A stretch of 58,023 nucleotides of DNA from Planctomycetota bacterium (GTDB lineage: Bacteria > Planctomycetota > UBA1135 > GCA-002686595), in NCBI GenBank assembly GCA_029259635.1, contig JAJDEU010000005.1, forward strand, positions 1 through 58,023, given 5' to 3'. The notes under the pieces are model-generated. The model searched no databases and was not told where the DNA came from. It saw only the letters and a program-made list of their open reading frames with translations. Below are positions 1-8,470 of this stretch, one piece after another (positions within the stretch are counted from its first letter, which is position 1; the number at the start of each line of letters is the position of its first letter). The translations under genes and the position numbers were made by a program.

Positions 1-57
1 TTCAAGAGCGACACGGGCTTTGAACTCGGGACTGTGCGTTCTGCGCTTGTTCTTCAT
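1..57 (-). CDS. IS3-family transposase OrfA, N-terminal fragment (runs off the window)
   Basis: Read on the minus strand from the ATG at 57, the first 19 codons give MKNKRRTHSPEFKARVALE, the typical opening of IS3/IS911-type OrfA proteins, which carry the DNA-binding helix-turn-helix of the two-frame transposase. The gene continues beyond the left edge, so its completeness cannot be judged. Its ATG overlaps the stop codon of the upstream OLD-type gene as ATGA. This arrangement is better explained by the element having inserted into that gene than by a natural operon. Confidence 0.8.
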   Translation of the reverse strand, partial: MKNKRRTHSPEFKARVALE

Positions 58-1703
58 CGGTTGTTAGGGATGCCTGCCGGGTCGGCTCGGCTACCAATTC
101 TAACTAACCGGGTGGCTCCGTTTTGTCGGACCAGCTCTGAATGAAACGACTTAGGATGAATGGCGGCAATGCTTTCAATTAGTTTTTCTTCGTTAAGATA
201 GTTTTCAACTTCTCGGCCATTCGTGATCCAGCAGAATCCAGGCCCCTCGTCGAACTCGCTCTTGAGTCGTTGCTTCGTGGGGTTGATTCGCATCCCCTCC
301 TGCGATCTGTCGCTGTCCATTAACAATATGGCATTTCGGTTTAGCCTTCTTAGTGAGATAAAGTCCTTAATCTCTTCGTCGCTCATCTCTTCAGGGTCGT
401 GCGCCTTTAGATGGCTGGCGAGCTTGCCTCCGTAGAACATGATCGAAAATTGTTCGCCTTCCAGCAAATCTGGGGAAATGGAATTAATCCAGTGCAGGAG
501 GTAGATTCGATCCGAAGGGCCTTCAACCCAAATTATGCAATTGGACTGAAGGATATCGGATGCGTTAAATCCGAGGTCGGCGCAGACTCGCGATTTCGTA
601 ATCGAGGAAAGTGTGCTCGATACCGTTGACCTGGTTCCGTCGTTTTTGACGTGGAATACATTTGAATCTTGGGAGTTCAGCAGATGCGCTGAATGCGTGG
701 TGAATATGTATTGATTGGAAGTGGAACGGTGAAGGTAATTTAAGAGCTTTCTTTGAAGTGAGGGGTGAAGGTGAAGTTCAGGTTCTTCTACGCATAAGAT
801 TGAGTCTTGCAGGATTGTTGCGGCTGCAGCGAGGATTACGACTTCATGAACGCCTGTTCCGAGGGATGAAATGGGTAAGGTCTTGTTATCCATATGAACG
901 AGGATGACATCTCGATCGTACGGGATTTCGAGTGTGGCTTCTTGTCGTCCAAGGACGTCTCGCAAGAAGTTATTTATTGCTTCGAAACGAGATTTTAGTT
1001 CCTGCTCGGAGTGAGATGGGTTTTGTAGTTGCGCAAGCTTCGTGATGACTCCTGTGCCGCCGAAGTCGTTCTCGGAAGCGGTTCCATCTTCAATCTTCCT
1101 GATTGCGGGGATAAGGGCGATATTGTGAGGAACGGGTGGCACGAACATTAGCGCTTCTAGTGACTGCGCTCGCCATGTCGCCAAGTTTCCACCAGTAGAG
1201 TTTTTCAATCCGATCCACAGGTCTCGCCATTCGTTGTTTTGAAGTATCGGTTTGATCGCTGCGTTGTCGTACTCGGCGGTCCAGAGTTGAGTGTCGTTGT
1301 TGTGTCTATAAATAAACCACGAGAGTTTGTCATCGCGAAGGAATTGCTCGCACGTAAGAATCTTGCGAGCGTGTTTTGCGGCCTTTTCTTTGTTGTTTAC
1401 TTTCAGTGTTGAGCGGATGTGTGAGTCGAGTTCTTCTTCTGGCAAGGGGAATGCGACTCGGAGGGGCGATCGAGAAGTCGAGACGTGTTTGTCGATTTCC
1501 GCTAATCCTGCCTGACGTGGAGATCTCCCAGCACGCGCACCGGTCACGCAGTTTGCGTAGTGCTCATGTAGAAATCTGATCGCATTGGATTTGCCGGAAT
1601 TGTTCCTTCCAATTATCAGATTGAGTTTCTGAAGGGGGCCGAAAAACGCGGGCTCCTCACCGAAACTTCGATATCCACCTAATCCAAATCCGTGCATGGT
1701 CAT
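54..1703 (-). CDS. OLD-family AAA ATPase/TOPRIM nuclease, probably 3'-truncated
   Basis: Predicted ATP-dependent nuclease of the OLD (overcoming lysogenization defect) type, a family often found in phage-defence loci. Counting from the ATG at 1703, the Walker A motif GRNNSGKS is at residues 32-39. An ABC-type Walker B (ILCVEEPELHLHP) is followed by the switch histidine in FTTHSAHLL. A TOPRIM half follows with WVEGPSDR and LLMDSD. The typical GREVENYL segment is present, but only about 35 residues follow it where the family normally has more. The frame ends at the ATGA overlapping the IS3 orfA start, so the C-terminus is probably insertion-derived. An upstream ATG at 1739 is possible, but the conserved ATPase start (MHGFGLGGYRSFG) favours 1703 or 1697. 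Family assignment is firm; activity of the truncated protein is doubtful. Confidence 0.8.
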   Translation of the reverse strand: MTMHGFGLGGYRSFGEEPAFFGPLQKLNLIIGRNNSGKSNAIRFLHEHYANCVTGARAGRSPRQAGLAEIDKHVSTSRSPLRVAFPLPEEELDSHIRSTLKVNNKEKAAKHARKILTCEQFLRDDKLSWFIYRHNNDTQLWTAEYDNAAIKPILQNNEWRDLWIGLKNSTGGNLATWRAQSLEALMFVPPVPHNIALIPAIRKIEDGTASENDFGGTGVITKLAQLQNPSHSEQELKSRFEAINNFLRDVLGRQEATLEIPYDRDVILVHMDNKTLPISSLGTGVHEVVILAAAATILQDSILCVEEPELHLHPSLQRKLLNYLHRSTSNQYIFTTHSAHLLNSQDSNVFHVKNDGTRSTVSSTLSSITKSRVCADLGFNASDILQSNCIIWVEGPSDRIYLLHWINSISPDLLEGEQFSIMFYGGKLASHLKAHDPEEMSDEEIKDFISLRRLNRNAILLMDSDRSQEGMRINPTKQRLKSEFDEGPGFCWITNGREVENYLNEEKLIESIAAIHPKSFHSELVRQNGATRLVRIGSRADPAGIPNNR

Positions 1704-1739
1704 TCGAAGATCTCTACATCCTGTGCTTAGTTGATGCAA

Positions 1740-2249
1740 TGCCGCCTTTGCGCATCAGAATTTTCAGAACCGTTCCTATACTTCATACCTGAGTCTATTG
1801 GCAATTGAGAAACAGGCCCGACTGATTACACCAAAGCCACTTCCACAACGTCGTGGCCAGTGAGAAGGCTATATTCCGGTAGCTATGTTCGGCGAGGTCG
1901 ATGGCTAAGCGAACATGCTAGATTGAGGCGACAATTGTGCGCACGTCGTCGGTATTCACGCCTTTTATCGATTTGTTGCGAGTTGACCCTTGCAGCTTCG
2001 TTTGTGTTTCAATTTCAGTGCAGAGCGGAGAACTCAAGTTGGGTGAGGATTTCGAGGCGCCAAGAGTACCGTTGCGGGATCCGGGGAAAGTGGGTGTGAA
2101 AGCGACGCAGTGAGAATGTTCGATCACCGTTCTGGAGATTGCGACGCTTGTTGTCGGCGGAACCCGCCGGAAGAGCTCACGGGAGCAGGGCTCTCGACTA
2201 CCCTTCAAGTGCGCTCAAGTGGGATTCCCGGGGGTGTCGATGGCAATGA
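1740..2249. other. Gene-poor stretch between the OLD gene and the toxin-antitoxin pair
   Basis: About 500 bp with only short open frames on both strands, none with a recognisable domain, a good ribosome-binding site or coding-like composition. No tRNA, terminator or clear attachment site was recognised. It may be decayed sequence next to the IS3 element. Confidence 0.5.
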
Positions 2250-2277
2250 TTGACAAAGCTTGCCATTCGGCTACCTT
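2250..2277 (+). promoter_or_regulatory. Candidate sigma70 promoter of the parDE-like operon
   Basis: A perfect -35 box TTGACA lies at 2250-2255 and a weak -10 candidate TACCTT at 2272-2277, 16 bp apart. Transcription would start around 2284-2286, on or next to the ATG at 2286. No Shine-Dalgarno motif precedes that ATG, so the antitoxin mRNA could be leaderless. Confidence 0.4.
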
Positions 2278-2285
2278 CGAAATCT

Positions 2286-2573
2286 ATGGATACCAACGAC
2301 CGCTCGGGCACCTCCATGAACGTTTCGCTCCCGAAGACTCTGCGCAGTTTCGTAGAGGATCGAGTTGCGAACTCCGCCTACACCTCCGCAAGTGAATATG
2401 TTCGCGAGCTCATTCGGAAGGACCGCGAACAACACTCCGCTCAAGCGCGACTTGAAGGGATGCTCCTCGAAGGGTTGGCATCCGGCCCGGCGTCGGAGTG
2501 GACCGAGAAAGACTGGGCGGCGATTCGCGAGTCCGTTGCGATTCGACTGGAAGAGAGCGGCGGCTCCAAGTAA
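2286..2573 (+). CDS. ParD-like ribbon-helix-helix antitoxin
   Basis: Small type II antitoxin predicted to bind and neutralise the ParE/RelE-like toxin encoded next to it and to autorepress the operon. The core MNVSLPKTLRSFVEDRV followed by YTSASEYVRELIRKD is the usual beta-strand plus two-helix ribbon-helix-helix unit of the ParD/CC2985 family. The acidic tail EWTEKDWAAIRESV is the region that normally wraps the toxin. ATG codons at 2286 and 2316 are both possible; the second starts exactly at the conserved strand. The frame open from a TTG at 2250 is unlikely because that codon lies inside the -35 box. The toxin gene begins 9 bp downstream. Confidence 0.85.
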   Translation: MDTNDRSGTSMNVSLPKTLRSFVEDRVANSAYTSASEYVRELIRKDREQHSAQARLEGMLLEGLASGPASEWTEKDWAAIRESVAIRLEESGGSK

Positions 2574-2582
2574 TCGGAGCGC

Positions 2583-2897
2583 GTGAAGCGCACGATCTAT
2601 TCACACCCCAAGGCCCGTACGGATCTTGTGGAGTTGGCGGCTCATATCGGGATGGACGATCCGTCTGCGGCGCTCGGCTTCCTCGATGCGGCGCAAGCGA
2701 CGATGAAGAGACTCTTAGCGAGCCCGAGGTTGGGTCGATCGAGAAACTTCGAACGTATCACGCTCGCGGGTCTGCGCTCGTTTCCTATCAAAGGTTACGA
2801 GAAGCACCTTATCTTCTATCGCCCGGCGGAACGCGGCATCGAAGTTCTGCGCGTGATTCACGGTGCGCGCGATCTCGGAGCTCAGTTCTTTGAGTAG
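2583..2897 (+). CDS. ParE/RelE-superfamily toxin
   Basis: 104-residue toxin of the type II ParE/RelE fold (gyrase poison or ribosome-dependent RNase; the sequence does not decide which). Hallmarks are the N-terminal helix pair with SHPKARTDLVELAAHIG, the central SPRLGRSRN segment, and the C-terminal strands GYEKHLIFYRPAERGIEVLRV followed by HGARD. It uses a GTG start at 2583 with GGAG a few bases upstream, 9 bp after the antitoxin stop. That spacing indicates co-transcription and translational coupling. The stop codon sits inside a 16-bp palindrome. Confidence 0.85.
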   Translation: MKRTIYSHPKARTDLVELAAHIGMDDPSAALGFLDAAQATMKRLLASPRLGRSRNFERITLAGLRSFPIKGYEKHLIFYRPAERGIEVLRVIHGARDLGAQFFE

Positions 2898-2909
2898 ACG
2901 ATCGTCTAC
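2894..2909. promoter_or_regulatory. 16-bp perfect palindrome at the toxin stop codon
   Basis: GTAGACGATCGTCTAC is a perfect palindrome covering the TAG of the ParE-like gene. It could be a protein-binding site or part of a weak terminator. No T-run follows, so a classical intrinsic terminator is not supported. Confidence 0.4.
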
Positions 2910-2976
2910 GTTTAGGAAGCCAGTTCAGAGCTCGCGTTGATCGCGCCCGTCGAAGAAATTCCTTTTCCGCGTTGAC

Positions 2977-3015
2977 CCTCCCCTTAGGGGAGGCCGCATG
3001 TTGAGCGGAACTCAA
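2977..3015 (+). promoter_or_regulatory. Two small hairpins in the leader of the alpha/beta hydrolase gene
   Basis: CCTCCCC-TTA-GGGGAGG (2977-2993) and TTGAG-CGGAA-CTCAA (3001-3015) can each form a short stem-loop just upstream of the GGAGG ribosome-binding site at about 3017. The first has no T-tract. They may stabilise the mRNA or affect translation. Confidence 0.35.
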
Positions 3016-3030
3016 CGGAGGTGAATAGGA

Positions 3031-4152
3031 ATGAGCTCGAAACGGAATATAAAGCGTGGGCTGATTGGTGTGGTCAGTTTGGTTTTGCTTGTGCTGATCG
3101 GAGGCTGGTGTTGGAGTTGGCTTTTGAGCCAGCCGCTGTATGCGGTCGGAGATGTAGCAAAGGGCAAGAATCTTCGGGGGGCGTTGGCGCCACCGGAACA
3201 GGTGGAAGCGTCGCACTGGCAAGTCGAGCCTGACATTCGACTCGCGTATGACGTGCATGGCGAAGGGACACCGGTCGTCGTTGTTCACGGGGGACCGGGG
3301 ATTCCCTATCGGGAAGCTTGGAGCGGACTTGAGCGTCTCGAAGATCGGTTCCGGTTCTACTACCCGCACCAACGCGGCTCGGGAGAGTCCACGCGTCCAT
3401 TCGATCGATTCTCGGTCGGCAACTACTACGAGAACATGACGGAGCTGGAGCAGACGCTCGGACTCGGAGCGCAGATTGCGGACATCGAGCGCATTCGGCG
3501 GATTCTGGGCCGCGATAAAATCACGCTCATCGGACACTCCTTCGGTGGACTGATCGCGACGCTCTATGCCGCTGAATTCCCGGAGCGTGTCGACCGTTTG
3601 ATTTTGGTCGCGCCCGCGGGAATGCTCACTCCGCCCAACGAGGAACGGAACCTATTTGAATTGGTCCGGGCAGAACTTGGGGCGGAGGATCGGCCCGAGT
3701 TCGACGCGTTGATGATCGAGTATCTGGACTTCGGCAGTCTGTTTTCGAAGTCGAGTTCGGAACTGATCGAACTCCAAGAGCGCGTTGGCGAGTTCATCCT
3801 CAGGGCGATGGGCTACGATCCGTCGAGCATGTCACCGGGAACTCGGATAGGAGGCTGGACCGCTTTTGCGATGTACTTCAGTTGCGGCACGGCTCAGGAT
3901 TTCCGGCCGGCATTGAGGCGTTTAAAAGCGAAGACTCTGATCATCGTTGGCGAGGACGATCGGATGTCGCTTCCGGGCGCACGGTCTTATGAGCCGATCG
4001 AGGGGGCTCGGTTTGTGATCGTGGAGCGGGATCCGGGGGATCGGCGTTCGGGACATTTCGTCTTCGAGGATAGCCCCGAGGGATTTTGTAGCGCCGTCGA
4101 GAAGTTCTTGGCGTTCGAAGTATCAGAAGCGCCGAAACCGAATCGGAACTGA
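3031..4152 (+). CDS. Membrane-anchored alpha/beta hydrolase, proline iminopeptidase-like
   Basis: 373-residue alpha/beta-hydrolase-fold protein resembling proline iminopeptidases (S33). A basic N-terminus and one hydrophobic segment (residues about 9-32) suggest an uncleaved membrane anchor. HGGPG (86-90) forms the oxyanion region. HQRGSGES (113-120) matches the family's DQRGxGxS with His replacing Asp. The nucleophile elbow GHSFGG places Ser at about 170. The acid is probably in GEDDRM, and the catalytic His in SGHFVFE near the C-terminus. The ATG at 3031 follows a GGAGG motif with good spacing. Substrate is unknown; peptidase, esterase or lactonase activity are all possible. Confidence 0.8.
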   Translation: MSSKRNIKRGLIGVVSLVLLVLIGGWCWSWLLSQPLYAVGDVAKGKNLRGALAPPEQVEASHWQVEPDIRLAYDVHGEGTPVVVVHGGPGIPYREAWSGLERLEDRFRFYYPHQRGSGESTRPFDRFSVGNYYENMTELEQTLGLGAQIADIERIRRILGRDKITLIGHSFGGLIATLYAAEFPERVDRLILVAPAGMLTPPNEERNLFELVRAELGAEDRPEFDALMIEYLDFGSLFSKSSSELIELQERVGEFILRAMGYDPSSMSPGTRIGGWTAFAMYFSCGTAQDFRPALRRLKAKTLIIVGEDDRMSLPGARSYEPIEGARFVIVERDPGDRRSGHFVFEDSPEGFCSAVEKFLAFEVSEAPKPNRN

Positions 4153-4240
4153 GCGCGAGCCTGCGACTCCGCGACGTCGTGGCAACAAACACGATCGGGA
4201 GATCGAGTGCTCGGAGTTTCGAAATGGCGCCGTCGATGAC

Positions 4241-5464
4241 ATGCTGCTCGCCGTGGAGAGCTTGTCATTGAAGGAAGCGCGGCGGCTGGCGTTGGCGCGC
4301 GCCGGGTTGTTGAAGCCGGCGTGGACGGACTTTCCGACGGGGGGACGCGGCGCGGGAAAGCGAGCGCGAGCGGCGGCCTTGGGCGTGATCGAGCGGTTTG
4401 GATACCTGCAGCTCGACACCGTTTCGATCGCGGGGGCGCGCAGTCACGGGATCGTGTTGGCGTCGCGGCTCGAGGGCTTTGATACTCGGCTTGCGGAGCA
4501 GATGCTCGCGCCGGGCGAGCCTTTGTTCGAGTACTGGGGTCACGAGGCCTCGTGGATTCCGCTTACGTTGTATCCGGCCTTTGCGTTTCGTCGGCGCGAG
4601 TTCAAAGAGCATCCTTGGTGGGGGGATGTGATCGGCGAGCATCCAAAGGTCGTGCGCGCGTTGCGCAAGCGCCTTCGTGCGGAGGGCGCCTTGCGCTCGA
4701 TCGATTTGGAGGGAGCGGGGAGCCAGGGCTGGTGGGATCTGAAAGTGGCGAAGCGCGTCGCGCAGGCTCTGTGGTCGAGCGGCGAGCTTGGGATTCGCGA
4801 GCGAAAGAACTTTCAACGCAGCTTTGATCTCGTCGAACGCGTCGTGCCGGATGAGGTGCGTTCGCGGAAGCTGACCAAGGCGCAGTCTTTCGAGGTGCTC
4901 TTGTTGAAAGCGCTCGACGGACACGGCTTCGCGACCACCGGGACGCTGGCGGCGACGTGGCGGCTTCGCAACTGTCGGCGCGAGTTGGAGAGCGCGCTCA
5001 AGCGGCTGGTGACGAACGGCTCGATCGTCGCGTGTCGGATTGATGTCACGGGAGAGCGTGCGGTGAACGGCTGGATTCGGCCCATGGATCTCGAGCTGGC
5101 GGATCGCTTGAACCGCGTTCGCCCGCGCGCCGATCGCGGCGTCTGCCTCTCACCCTTCGACCCGCTCCTGTGGGATCGCGACCGAGTCCGACGGCTGTTC
5201 GACTTTGACCAGGTGCTCGAGATCTACAAGCCCGCGCCGATCCGAACCTATGGTTACTTCTGTCTGCCCGTTTTGGCGGGCGAGCGGCTCATCGCACGGT
5301 TCGACCTCAAGGCCGATCGCCGAGCGGGCAAACTGAAGGTGCTCTCGATTCGATTCGAAGGCACGGAGACTGGGCGACCGGAATGCAGCGAAGACGAACA
5401 GGCGGCGCGGACCGCGCTCTCGCGTTTCGCGTCCTCGGTCGCCTTGGAATCGACCGGCTGGTGA
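4241..5464 (+). CDS. YcaQ/AlkZ-like winged-helix DNA glycosylase
   Basis: 407-residue protein of the HTH_42 family (E. coli YcaQ/AlkX, Streptomyces AlkZ), which unhook DNA interstrand crosslinks and bulky alkyl adducts. The N-terminal segment SLKEARRLALARAGL starts the winged-helix array. The catalytic-type motif QLD, in YLQLDTVSIAGARSHG, matches the QxD form of the YcaQ branch rather than the QxQ of AlkZ. LFEYWGHEASWIP and the C-terminal CLSPFDPLLWDRDR are also characteristic. It lies downstream of the hydrolase with an 88-bp gap and may be transcribed alone. The ATG at 4241 is the only good start before the conserved SLKEAR segment. Confidence 0.8.
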   Translation: MLLAVESLSLKEARRLALARAGLLKPAWTDFPTGGRGAGKRARAAALGVIERFGYLQLDTVSIAGARSHGIVLASRLEGFDTRLAEQMLAPGEPLFEYWGHEASWIPLTLYPAFAFRRREFKEHPWWGDVIGEHPKVVRALRKRLRAEGALRSIDLEGAGSQGWWDLKVAKRVAQALWSSGELGIRERKNFQRSFDLVERVVPDEVRSRKLTKAQSFEVLLLKALDGHGFATTGTLAATWRLRNCRRELESALKRLVTNGSIVACRIDVTGERAVNGWIRPMDLELADRLNRVRPRADRGVCLSPFDPLLWDRDRVRRLFDFDQVLEIYKPAPIRTYGYFCLPVLAGERLIARFDLKADRRAGKLKVLSIRFEGTETGRPECSEDEQAARTALSRFASSVALESTGW

Positions 5465-5567
5465 CGAATCGCCGGAGGTCGGGGGGCGATTGGTTTGGGT
5501 GCCGATCGACGAAGAATCTCGGGGTCCATCTTCATCATTGGCCGGGGCGGCGCGTATCCTCAGGCCA

Positions 5568-6956
5568 ATGACTGAGAGAGTAGAGAACGGCCCGCTGCAC
5601 TGGCTGTGCCTGTCCTGGATCGCCGCGAGCTGCCTGACTCTTTCTCTGAGCGGCTGCTCGGGCGAGGGGAGCGGCGAGGCGAGCGAGTTCTCGGAGGCTC
5701 ACAAGGCAGGACAATCCCGGTCCGGTAAGAATCGGAATAAGGAGGTCCCCGAAGGACACGAGTTTCCGACGCCGGAAGACTCGCCGCTCGGAAGGTGGCG
5801 GAAAGCGCGCACGGTGGAAGAGCAGATCGAGATGCTCGAAGGCATTGGCTACTCGTCCGGCTCCGCACCGGCTCCCGTCGAACGCGGAGTTACGGTTCAC
5901 AAGAGCGCAGCCGGAACCGGCTACAACCTGGTGGTCTCCGGTCACGGGCCCGAAGCGATTCTCGTCGACATGAAGGGCAAAGAGCTTCACCGCTGGAGCG
6001 GACCGTTCAGCGAAGTCTTGCCCGACTTCAAACGCCAGGTCGGAAGCCGCAAGCGGTTTCGCGACTTCTGGCGTCGAGCCCACGTCTTTCCGAACGGAGA
6101 CCTGCTCGCGATCTTCGAAGGCCATGCCCTGATCAAGCTCGACCGCGACTCGAATGTGTTGTGGACGTACACCGGCCTCGCTCACCACGATCTAGAGGTT
6201 CAAGAAGACGGGCGAATTTACGTGCTCACTCGCAAAGGCAAGCTGATTCCGCGCATCAACCCCGACGCGCCCGTGTTGGAGGATTTCGTTGTCGTTCTCA
6301 ACGAGCAGGGCAAGCGCCAGCAGAAGGTTTCGATTCTCGAGTGCTTTGAGAATTCTGAGTTCGCTCACATCATGGAGCGGGTCGAAGCGCGCGGCGATTT
6401 CTTTCACACCAACACGATCGAAGTGCTCGACGGCTCCTTGGCGGATCGGGATCCGGCGTTCGCACGGGGCAACGTCTTGGTGAGCATCCTCTGGCTGGAC
6501 ACTATCGCGATTCTCGACCTGCAAAAGAAGCGGGTCGTCTGGGCGCTCTCGGAGGGTTGGAAGGAACAACACCAACCGACGATGCTCGAGAGCGGCGCCA
6601 TGATGCTCTTCGACAACCTGGGCGGAGACGAAGAGTTTGGTCGCACGCGGATTATCGAGTTTGATCCCGTCGAGTACAAGACGACTTGGACCTACGAAGG
6701 CGACGAGACCAACTACTTTCATTCGGATCGCTGCGGCTCTAGCCAGCGCCTCTCGAATGGAAACACTCTGATCACCGAGACCGATAACGGCCGCGCCTTC
6801 GAAGTCACTCCGGATAAAGCGATGGTTTGGGAGTATCTCAATCCCAATCGCTCCGGAGATGACGAATCCCTGATCGCAAGTCTGTTCGAAGTGGTTCGAT
6901 TGCCCTCCGACTTCCCCGTACACTGGGCGCGCGGTCTCGCCGATAAGACCGAATAA
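5568..6956 (+). CDS. Arylsulfotransferase (ASST)-like lipoprotein
   Basis: 462-residue exported lipoprotein; the lipobox LSGC (Cys at about 30) follows a hydrophobic segment. After a charged linker the protein has the repeating beta-strands of the ASST/Arylsulfotransf_2 beta-propeller family: ILVDMKGKELHRWSGP, HVFPNGDLLAIFEGH, GLAHHDLEVQEDGRIYVL, FFHTNTIEVL, RLSNGNTLITETDNGRAFEV. ASSTs move sulfate between phenolic compounds, but similarity to the propeller alone does not prove this. A short motif LEGIGY at residues 90-95 resembles the LxxLGY motif of the next two proteins. The stop overlaps the next start (TAATG), so it heads a three-gene operon. The start at 5568 is chosen because it directly precedes the signal peptide. 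Confidence 0.7.
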   Translation: MTERVENGPLHWLCLSWIAASCLTLSLSGCSGEGSGEASEFSEAHKAGQSRSGKNRNKEVPEGHEFPTPEDSPLGRWRKARTVEEQIEMLEGIGYSSGSAPAPVERGVTVHKSAAGTGYNLVVSGHGPEAILVDMKGKELHRWSGPFSEVLPDFKRQVGSRKRFRDFWRRAHVFPNGDLLAIFEGHALIKLDRDSNVLWTYTGLAHHDLEVQEDGRIYVLTRKGKLIPRINPDAPVLEDFVVVLNEQGKRQQKVSILECFENSEFAHIMERVEARGDFFHTNTIEVLDGSLADRDPAFARGNVLVSILWLDTIAILDLQKKRVVWALSEGWKEQHQPTMLESGAMMLFDNLGGDEEFGRTRIIEFDPVEYKTTWTYEGDETNYFHSDRCGSSQRLSNGNTLITETDNGRAFEVTPDKAMVWEYLNPNRSGDDESLIASLFEVVRLPSDFPVHWARGLADKTE

Positions 6957-8470
6957 TGGGTTTCACTAGACAAGTCTTCGGAGTGGCGCTGGGTGTCCTG
7001 TCGGTTCTCGCGCTCGGTACCGCCTGCTCGGAAACGGCCGAGTCGCCTCGCCCGAACGTTCTGTTCGTAAGCCTCGATACCACGCGCGCGGACTTTCTGT
7101 CCTGCTACGGCTCGAAACAGTCCTCCACACCAGCGATCGACGCCTTGGCGGAGGATGGCGTGCGGTTCGCCCAGGCCAACACCTCCTCCGCTGTGACCCC
7201 CGTCTCTCATGCGACGATGTTGACGGGCAAGTACCAGCACAATCACGGGTTGCGAGTCATCTCCGCGGAGAGCGCCGCGCGCTTGAACGGCAAAGAGTGG
7301 TATCTGCCGGAGGCACTGAAGCAGGCGGGCTACTCAACCGCCGCGGTGCATAGCGCTTTTCCCGTCTCAAGAAAATTCGGATTCGATCGAGCCTTCGATG
7401 AGTTTCACGGCTTCGACGCGACGTTGAAGGTGCGCGATGGAGATCGTGGCACCGCTTGGAACGTTGCCCGCTACCAGAGGCGCTCTGACGAGACCACGGA
7501 CCTCGCGATCGAAGTCGCAGATCGACTGGCCGAGCCCTTCTTCATGTGGGTGCACTACTGGGATCCGCATGATGACATGCAGGTGCCGACGGATGAATTC
7601 CTTGAGGAGCAGGGAGTCTCGTCCAAGAAGAAGTCACGTCAAAACGATGAGCTGTACGCCGCTGAAGTCACGTATATGGACCGTGAGTTTGGGCGACTGT
7701 TGGAACACCTGAAGGCGACCGGGCGCTATGAGAACACGGTGGTCGCTCTGACCGCGGATCATGGCGAGGGCTTGAGCGACGGACTCGAGCTCCACGGCTG
7801 GGGCGGGCACCGCATGCTCTATCGAGAGCAAGTTCACGTACCTCTGATCTTCCGTTTTCCCGCCGACCTCGAGGTCCCCAAAAACCGTGTCGTGAACGAG
7901 CTGGTTCGCACGGTGGATATTTCTCCGACGCTGCTCGAGTACCTCAATATTCCGGCGACGACAAAGTTCGACGGTCGCAGTCTGAGCTCGCTGATTCGTG
8001 CACAGCCGGACGAAGCGCGCGTCGCGTTCTACGATCAGATCAACGGCTACGACCTCAACGCGCACCTGCTTAAAAACCACCCCGAAGCCGCGTTCCTCTA
8101 CACGGTCAACGACGGGCGCTGGAAGCTGATCTATCGTCCGCACATGCCGAGCAAGAGTGAGCTGTTTGCCTTTCCAGCGGACGAGAACGAGCAAAAAAAT
8201 CTGTTCGGGAAGAAGCCGGCTATCGAGCAGCGCCTCTTGATACTCTTGGCGCGCGAACAACCCTGGGTGACCGCACCGTTCCCGGCGGATGGGGAATCGG
8301 ACGACTCGTCGGAGACTTCGGACGCTCTCGGTGCCCTGGGATATATGGAGTCGGAGGTTTCCGATGCGCGCTGGGCTTGGACCTGCCCGGTCCACAGAAC
8401 GTTGTACTTCGAGACCGCCCAACGTTGCGAAGAGTGCGATGAGCTGCCGATTCCGATTCCCGCGAAGTAG
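6956..8470 (+). CDS. Sulfatase-superfamily lipoprotein with a C-terminal zinc-ribbon-like tail
   Basis: 504-residue exported lipoprotein (lipobox near LGTAC) of the alkaline phosphatase/sulfatase fold. Metal-site motifs include NVLFVSLDTTRADFLSCYG, HDDMQV and TADHGEGL. The canonical CxPxR that is oxidised to formylglycine is replaced by TPVSHATMLTG, so a Thr or Ser is the probable nucleophile. This suggests a phosphodiesterase or transferase rather than a classical sulfatase. The C-terminus contains LGALGY, then CPVHRTLYF and CEECDELPIP. These form a CxxH/CxxC arrangement like the short heavy-metal-binding ribbons seen in copper proteins. Overlap by one base with the upstream ASST-like gene shows an operon. 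Confidence 0.8.
   Translation: MGFTRQVFGVALGVLSVLALGTACSETAESPRPNVLFVSLDTTRADFLSCYGSKQSSTPAIDALAEDGVRFAQANTSSAVTPVSHATMLTGKYQHNHGLRVISAESAARLNGKEWYLPEALKQAGYSTAAVHSAFPVSRKFGFDRAFDEFHGFDATLKVRDGDRGTAWNVARYQRRSDETTDLAIEVADRLAEPFFMWVHYWDPHDDMQVPTDEFLEEQGVSSKKKSRQNDELYAAEVTYMDREFGRLLEHLKATGRYENTVVALTADHGEGLSDGLELHGWGGHRMLYREQVHVPLIFRFPADLEVPKNRVVNELVRTVDISPTLLEYLNIPATTKFDGRSLSSLIRAQPDEARVAFYDQINGYDLNAHLLKNHPEAAFLYTVNDGRWKLIYRPHMPSKSELFAFPADENEQKNLFGKKPAIEQRLLILLAREQPWVTAPFPADGESDDSSETSDALGALGYMESEVSDARWAWTCPVHRTLYFETAQRCEECDELPIPIPAK

Noticed and set aside
1860..2208. Two overlapping short frames on opposite strands before the toxin-antitoxin pair
   Set aside because: No ribosome-binding site, domain or coding-like composition.
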